Assembly: GCF_905196875.1 (NCBI RefSeq)
Contig: NZ_CAJJWO010000115.1
Coordinates: forward strand, 1-10,314
From: an uncultured Parabacteroides sp.
Lineage (GTDB): Bacteria > Bacteroidota > Bacteroidia > Bacteroidales > Tannerellaceae
DNA length: 10,314 nt
Reading direction: 5' to 3'
Shown here piece by piece: positions 7,301 to 10,314 of this stretch (positions within the stretch are counted from its first letter, which is position 1; every line of letters begins with the position of its first letter). The position numbers and the translations under genes were made by a program. The notes beneath the pieces were generated by a model, which was not told the origin of the DNA, did not search any database, and was given only the letters and a program-made list of their open reading frames with translations.

Positions 7301-9929
7301 CGACGGCAGTGAGTCGGCCAATATGTTGAGCTTCAAAACAGATAAAGATAACTATAAACCGGGCGAGAAACTGGTTATCACCATCCCGTCCGCCAAAGGA
7401 AGCCGTGCCGTTGTAAGTATCGAGAATGGAACGAAGGTACTTTCCGTTACCGAACATACCTGCGACGACCAGCAGACAACGATCAAGCTGGATGTAACCA
7501 AAGAGATGCAGCCGAATGCATACGTCTACGTTACGTTGTTGCAACCTCACGGGCTTACACAGAACGACCTGCCGATCCGTATGTATGGCGTCGTACCGTT
7601 CACGGTTACTTCTCCCGAAAGCCATCTGTATCCGCAGATCAGTGTGCCTGACGAGATCAAGCCGGAAGCCAGATACGAAGTGATCGTCTCGGAAAAGGAC
7701 GGTCGCGAAATGGCTTATACGCTGGCTATCGTCGACGAAGGTTTGCTCGACCTTACCCGTTTCCGTACGCCCGAACCCTGGAAAGCATTCAATGCCCGTG
7801 AAGCATTAGGCGTAAGCACCTGGGACATGTATAACTATGTGGTCGGTGCCTACGGTGGACGTATCGAGCAACTGTTCAGTATCGGAGGCGACGACGCCCT
7901 GAACAAAGGGCCGAAAGCCATCGTCAACCGTTTCAAACCGGTGGTGCAGTTCGAAGGCCCGTTCCTGTTACGGAAAGGGAAGCAGCAGCGTCATATCTAT
8001 ACAATGCCGAATTATAACGGCCGTGTCAAAGTAATGGTCGTAGCCGGAAACGGTGAAGCTTACGGGCATGCCGACAAGAGCGTATTCGTACGTAAGCCGG
8101 TCATGCTGCTGGGTACTTTGCCGCGTGTGATCGGTGTAGGAGAGGAGATGGTCGTTCCGGCCACTGTCTTTGCTACGGAGAACGGGGTAGGTGACGTTAC
8201 TGTGTCAATCAGTTGTTCCGGTAATATGGAGATACTGGGTTCGGCAACTCAGCAGCTTAACTTCACTAAGATAGGTGACAAGCAGGCTTCCTTCCGTATC
8301 AAGGTGAAAGACCAGCCGGGGGCTGGACGGGGGACTATTACGGCGTCTGGCAAGGGCGATAAGTCCGTCTATACGACCGATATCGAGATACGTTCCATAA
8401 GTCGTCCGCAGGTGAAGGTATTGCCTGTTACCCTCGAAGCCGGAAAGTCCTGGAAAGAAACCGTTAAACTTCCGGGAACGGAAGGAACCAACTCGTTGAC
8501 ACTGGAAATGTCGGATGTTCCTCCGTTGAACCTTTCTTCCCGTCTGTCGTACCTCATCGGGTACCCGCACGGATGCGTGGAGCAGATCACTTCCAAAGGT
8601 TTCCCGCAACTCTATATAGGCGAGTTTGCCGCACTGACGAAACAACAGCAGAACACGACTGAAAATGCCGTGAAAGAGGTAATCCGCCGCCTGCGTTCTT
8701 ACCAGACCGTAGACGGAGCCTTCTCTTACTGGCCCGGCGGTACGAGCAGCAACGGATGGGGAACGGTCTATGCAACCCACTTCCTGTTGTCGGCCGAGTC
8801 GAAAGGATACCTGGTGCCCGACGGTATGAAACGTAACGTTTTGAACAACCTGCGTCGCGTTGCACGCGACTGGAAGCCGGTAAGTTCTTACTATTCCCGT
8901 TCCGAAGAAATGACACAAGCTTATCGTTTATACGTACTGGCGCTGGGACAGGTGCCGGAAATAGGTGCGATGAACCGGCTGAAGGAGAGCAAGTCGCTAG
9001 CCCCGATGAGCCGTTGGCTGTTGGCTTCCGGGTATGCACTGGTAGGCCGTATCGATGTGGCGAAAAGCCTGATCGAGAAAACAACGGAAGTGAAGACCGA
9101 CTATTCCGATTACGACCTGACCTTCGGCAGCGACCTGCGTGATCAGGCGATCCGGCTGATGACGTTGACCTTATTGGGCGACGGCAAAGAGGCCGCCATA
9201 CTGACCCGCGATATCTCCAAAGTGCTTTCGTCGGACGACTGGCTGAGTACACAGTCGACAGCCTTTGCTCTGGTTTCGCTCTCCGGATACATGAATAAAT
9301 ATAAGGTAGGCGGAATGATGGACTTCTCCTACACTTGTGCTGGGAAGACTGAAAAGGTCAATACCGACAAGAACATCTGGACGGAAGTTTTGTTGGACAA
9401 AGCCGGAACATCCGCTTCCCTGGAACTGAAGAATACAGGCAAGTCGACCTTGTTTGCCCGCGTCATTACCGAAGGCATTCCCGCACAGGGGAAGGAAGAA
9501 GCCTATGCCAACGGCCTGTCGCTGGCGGTCAGCTATACCGATCAGGATGGCCGTGCGGTAGATGTGGCTGACTTGCCGCAAGGTACGAACTTCGTTGCCG
9601 TTGTTACCGTGAAGAATCCTTCTGCCCGTGGCATTAACAACCTGGTGCTGACCGAGATCTTCCCTGCCGGTTGGGAGATACTGAATACCCGCTTCCTCAA
9701 CGAAGGGGCAACCGACAACAAGACGACCGGTATCAACTACCAGGATATCCGCGACGATAAAGTGTACAGTTATATCGACTATCTGCCCTCCGGTCGCCAG
9801 GTAACGGTAAAGATCAACCTGTGCGCTGTCTATCCGGGCCGCTTCTATTTGCCGCCGGTCTATTGTGAAGCAATGTATGATAACCTGACCCGTGCGAATA
9901 CGGAAGGGAAGGAAGTAATTGTTAAGTAG
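4347..9929 (+). CDS. Bacterial alpha-2-macroglobulin family lipoprotein with thioester (YfhM/ECAM-like)
   Basis: The product is 1860 residues, somewhat longer than E. coli YfhM (about 1650). A lipoprotein signal ends in LFSSC with C20 as the acylated residue, so it is membrane-anchored, probably in the periplasm. In order I see an N-terminal Ig-like domain (about 35-140), further beta domains, a Tyr-rich acidic segment (about 471-503), the MG2 domain with GDRGVWRPGDTLFLSF (about 612-712), a bait-region domain starting near 993 (FKTDKDNYKPGEKL) and running through LAIVDEGLLDLTRF (near 1130), and the A2M domain (about 1195-1265). The thioester domain has the motif HGCVEQ: C1410 and Q1413 form the reactive bond. 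A C-terminal MG10-like domain ends the protein. The family traps proteases that cleave the bait, and thioester-bearing members are the ones partnered with PBP1C, encoded divergently here. Oddity: a GGS-repeat insertion at 721-740. ATG 4347 lies 39 bases after the rhuM-like stop. Confidence 0.95.
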   Translation: MARYLYLVCLCYMLCLFSSCNTKSAGGEAEELPFNPHVEAFTSGKISRYTPVYLIFNQDIAQDKLKSEQLSKLVRIKPEVAGEFSFENNRTVVFKPAKAFERNTTYKLTANLSEWFDVTGKDKEFAFEFSTFPLALRANLESMDINAKNENGYDIVCTLLTPDKETPETIEPLVRFSEKTDAVWQHSPDGKKHQVTLQNVQAGNDGTRTFTLSIAPNKLGVAEDKLLTVSIPDMNDFDVYDVTYVTEPERYVEVTFTKELDSSQDMQGLAFIAGNTSETVNVEGNRLRLYPDNQRKGVMNVHLTRQIRSKNGLTLKEDVTRQIEINTSLPDVKFIGQGVVIPQSTELLVPFQAVYLRGVVVRVIKILQQNIGQFLQVNNLDGTSDLMRVGRLVARKTIFLDEDGSDLSQWNTYAVDLKKLMEPEPGAIYRVELSFNKDLSAYPCDDSVKVSREQLLAEDEIKFKEESSRFDDGGYYYYNGDFNWNDYNYSERNDPCSNSYYYNKVEGKNVLATNLGLMAMAGEDNEMTVLVHNLISTNPENGVEVSVYNYQNQVLASGTTDGKGEVKLKIASGKPFYIIASQGYQRSYLRVDGGSALSLSSFDVSGEVVQKGIKGFIYGDRGVWRPGDTLFLSFMLNDRAKKLPANHPVVMELYNPLGQLYLRKTQTRGELGVYSFVMPTEPDAPTGAWNVKVNVGGVSFDKRLRVESIKPNRLKIDLSFGKGGSDKGGSGKGGSRTAPTILRGEPLDGQLHVEWLQGATARNLKYDIQGTFISTPTTFNGYKDFYFDDPSKVFNSEESKLISGTTDEKGDATVQAKFEIGSTAPGMLMANFVTRVYEESGDFSIDANRLLYSPYKRYAGIKSPQQTRDQLNTGSNYTYEVASTDYQGNPQANTELDVQIYKVYWYWWWSSDNSSLANYVSDSYNKPVKQLTVRTGENGRGTFQLSFSNEEWGTYFISVKDKESKHSTGVMSYFDWPYNEGRRNADGSESANMLSFKTDKDNYKPGEKLVITIPSAKGSRAVVSIENGTKVLSVTEHTCDDQQTTIKLDVTKEMQPNAYVYVTLLQPHGLTQNDLPIRMYGVVPFTVTSPESHLYPQISVPDEIKPEARYEVIVSEKDGREMAYTLAIVDEGLLDLTRFRTPEPWKAFNAREALGVSTWDMYNYVVGAYGGRIEQLFSIGGDDALNKGPKAIVNRFKPVVQFEGPFLLRKGKQQRHIYTMPNYNGRVKVMVVAGNGEAYGHADKSVFVRKPVMLLGTLPRVIGVGEEMVVPATVFATENGVGDVTVSISCSGNMEILGSATQQLNFTKIGDKQASFRIKVKDQPGAGRGTITASGKGDKSVYTTDIEIRSISRPQVKVLPVTLEAGKSWKETVKLPGTEGTNSLTLEMSDVPPLNLSSRLSYLIGYPHGCVEQITSKGFPQLYIGEFAALTKQQQNTTENAVKEVIRRLRSYQTVDGAFSYWPGGTSSNGWGTVYATHFLLSAESKGYLVPDGMKRNVLNNLRRVARDWKPVSSYYSRSEEMTQAYRLYVLALGQVPEIGAMNRLKESKSLAPMSRWLLASGYALVGRIDVAKSLIEKTTEVKTDYSDYDLTFGSDLRDQAIRLMTLTLLGDGKEAAILTRDISKVLSSDDWLSTQSTAFALVSLSGYMNKYKVGGMMDFSYTCAGKTEKVNTDKNIWTEVLLDKAGTSASLELKNTGKSTLFARVITEGIPAQGKEEAYANGLSLAVSYTDQDGRAVDVADLPQGTNFVAVVTVKNPSARGINNLVLTEIFPAGWEILNTRFLNEGATDNKTTGINYQDIRDDKVYSYIDYLPSGRQVTVKINLCAVYPGRFYLPPVYCEAMYDNLTRANTEGKEVIVK
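6507..6551 (+). repeat. Three 15-bp tandem repeats encoding KGGS units in the macroglobulin
   Basis: Three adjacent 15-base units (6507-6521, 6522-6536, 6537-6551) share the core AAGGGYGGTTCG and differ mainly in their first three bases. In frame they encode GKGGS, DKGGS and GKGGS, a flexible low-complexity linker directly after the MG2 domain and before the strand beginning LDGQLHVEW. The 15-base length keeps the frame, so copy number can change by slippage without breaking the gene. Confidence 0.85.
6538..6565. repeat. GC-rich palindrome inserted in frame in the macroglobulin gene
   Basis: GGGCGGTTCGCGAACCGCCC (6542-6561) is a perfect 20-bp palindrome. With one mismatch (6541/6562) it extends to GTA...TAC, 28 bp in all. 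It overlaps the third tandem unit and encodes GKGGSRTAPT. The form resembles dispersed palindromic (REP-like) elements found in multiple copies between genes; here it sits inside an open reading frame without a stop. Multicopy status in this genome cannot be seen from one window. Confidence 0.7.
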
Positions 9930-9942
9930 GTATATATTAGTA

Positions 9943-9982
9943 AATAAGTAGGGACCTTTTATATCAAAGGTCCCTACTTATT
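9943..9982 (+). terminator. Strong hairpin terminator after the macroglobulin gene
   Basis: AATAAGTAGGGACCTTT (9943-9959) pairs perfectly with AAAGGTCCCTACTTATT (9966-9982) around a 6-base loop. The 17-bp stem starts 14 bases after the stop codon. It has A/T-rich ends on both sides, so it could work for the macroglobulin gene and for the convergent reductase gene, although neither strand has a long uninterrupted T-tract. Confidence 0.75.
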
Positions 9983-9987
9983 AATTC

Positions 9988-10069
9988 TACCCTGTACACC
10001 GTAGTCGGTTATCCTGTACACCCTGGCTCTCCAGCCTGTAGAGGATAATCGGCCAGGGTGTACAGGGTA
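9988..10069. repeat. Complex palindromic element with competing stems
   Basis: Copy A, TACCCTGTACACC (9988-10000), and copy B, TATCCTGTACACCCTGGC (10010-10027), are direct repeats. Both can pair with copy C, GCCAGGGTGTACAGGGTA (10052-10069): A over 13 perfect bases, B over 18 bases with one mismatch. A further imperfect dyad (CGGTTATCCTGTACA with TGTAGAGGATAATCGG) links B to the interior. Sited between convergent genes, this looks like a dispersed palindromic element (REP or MITE-like) rather than a simple terminator. No coding potential is seen. Confidence 0.6.
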
Positions 10070-10086
10070 ATTTTAATGCATAGGGA

Positions 10087-10101
10087 CTTTTGTGCTAAAA
10101 G
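10087..10101 (-). terminator. Weak hairpin downstream of the reductase gene
   Basis: CTTTT (10087-10091), a five-base loop and AAAAG (10097-10101) form a short stem 28 bases beyond the reductase stop on its strand. The surrounding bases (TAGGGAC, then AAAGGT) echo the 9943-9982 hairpin, so it may be a decayed copy of it. As a terminator it is weak. Confidence 0.3.
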
Positions 10102-10128
10102 GTAGTAAGGAACGGATTAGTACCATAC

Positions 10129-10314
10129 CTATTCGATGCTAGTCGTATAGGCCGTCGAAAGCATTTTGCATATACTTTCCAGATAGAAAGCATCCGTCTC
10201 ATCGAAACTATTCAACGTATCGCTGTCGATATCGAGTACGGCAACCACTTTGCCATCATGCATAATCGGTACTACGATCTCCGACTTCGAGTCGGAACTA
10301 CAGGCAATATGTCC
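10129..10314 (-). CDS. msrC: Free methionine-(R)-sulfoxide reductase, GAF domain (C-terminal part, 5' end outside window)
   Basis: Only the last 61 residues are inside the window; the frame is open to its edge. The segment begins GHIACSSDSKSEIVVPI and continues to GKVVAVLDIDSD, FDETD and a C-terminal helix. This is the signature end of the fRMsr group (E. coli YebR/MsrC), where the Cys of the GHIAC motif is a redox-active residue and the SEIVVP/LDIDS strands build the substrate pocket. The enzyme reduces free methionine-(R)-sulfoxide in the cytosol. Other active-site cysteines would lie in the missing N-terminal part. The gene converges on the macroglobulin gene, with hairpins between them, so the two are separate transcription units. 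The family is clear; catalytic competence cannot be judged from this fragment. Confidence 0.85.
   Translation of the reverse strand, partial: GHIACSSDSKSEIVVPIMHDGKVVAVLDIDSDTLNSFDETDAFYLESICKMLSTAYTTSIE

Noticed and set aside
6138..7625. Long open frame of 495 codons on the minus strand inside the macroglobulin gene, and similar ones at 5331-6101 and 8205-8918
   Set aside because: They lie entirely antisense to a gene with clear domains and a thioester motif, and their translations show no recognisable domain or motif. They arise from codon bias on the coding strand.
8312..8326. Small palindrome CCAGCC-GGG-GGCTGG in the macroglobulin gene
   Set aside because: Six-base arms in GC-rich coding sequence are expected by chance, and the encoded peptide (QPGAG) does not look like an insertion.
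1..10314. CRISPR arrays, tRNA or rRNA genes, and complete insertion sequences
   Set aside because: I found no regularly spaced repeats, no tRNA-like cloverleaf or CCA end, no rRNA core sequence and no transposase motif on either strand.

Overview
The window looks like chromosomal DNA from a Bacteroidales bacterium, with a Parabacteroides-like gut genus as my best guess. Supporting signs are two matches to the Bacteroidetes -7 promoter box (TAnnTTTG) upstream of genes, near absence of Shine-Dalgarno sequences, Bacteroidetes-style lipoprotein signals, and the gene families present. The genus is inferred from overall resemblance, not from a marker gene.

Layout: (1) Bases 3-1038 (+) look like the tail of a prophage lysis cassette. 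A small two-helix membrane protein (holin-like, 5' end outside the window) overlaps an M15-family peptidoglycan peptidase (endolysin). The peptidase reads without a stop into a module with a lipobox and a C-terminal membrane helix, which is the architecture of a unimolecular spanin. (2) Bases 1039-1304 are a scar-like gap holding an AT-rich inverted repeat and, on the minus strand, a start-less coding remnant that resembles the C-terminal end of a small Bacteroidetes antitoxin. (3) Bases 1305-3695 (-) encode a complete penicillin-binding protein 1C (pbpC). (4) Bases 3849-4307 (+) encode a shortened RhuM-family protein that appears to have lost its middle in frame and contains a perfect 27-bp palindrome. 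(5) Bases 4347-9929 (+) encode a very large lipoprotein of the bacterial alpha-2-macroglobulin family with an intact thioester motif (C1410-V-E-Q). It carries an in-frame GGS-repeat insertion that coincides with a GC-rich palindrome. (6) Bases 9930-10128 are a convergent intergenic region packed with hairpins. (7) Bases 10129-10314 (-) are the C-terminal end of a GAF-type free methionine-(R)-sulfoxide reductase, cut by the window edge.

The core functional pair is pbpC and the macroglobulin. In many Gram-negative bacteria these genes are neighbours, and the pair is thought to act in envelope defence: the thioester protein traps foreign proteases in the periplasm and PBP1C repairs peptidoglycan. 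Here they are arranged head to head, with the damaged rhuM-like gene between them, so the shared divergent promoter region has probably been rearranged by an insertion. The lysis-cassette remnant, the antitoxin-like remnant and the deleted rhuM together suggest an area where mobile DNA has repeatedly arrived and decayed around a conserved envelope-defence locus.
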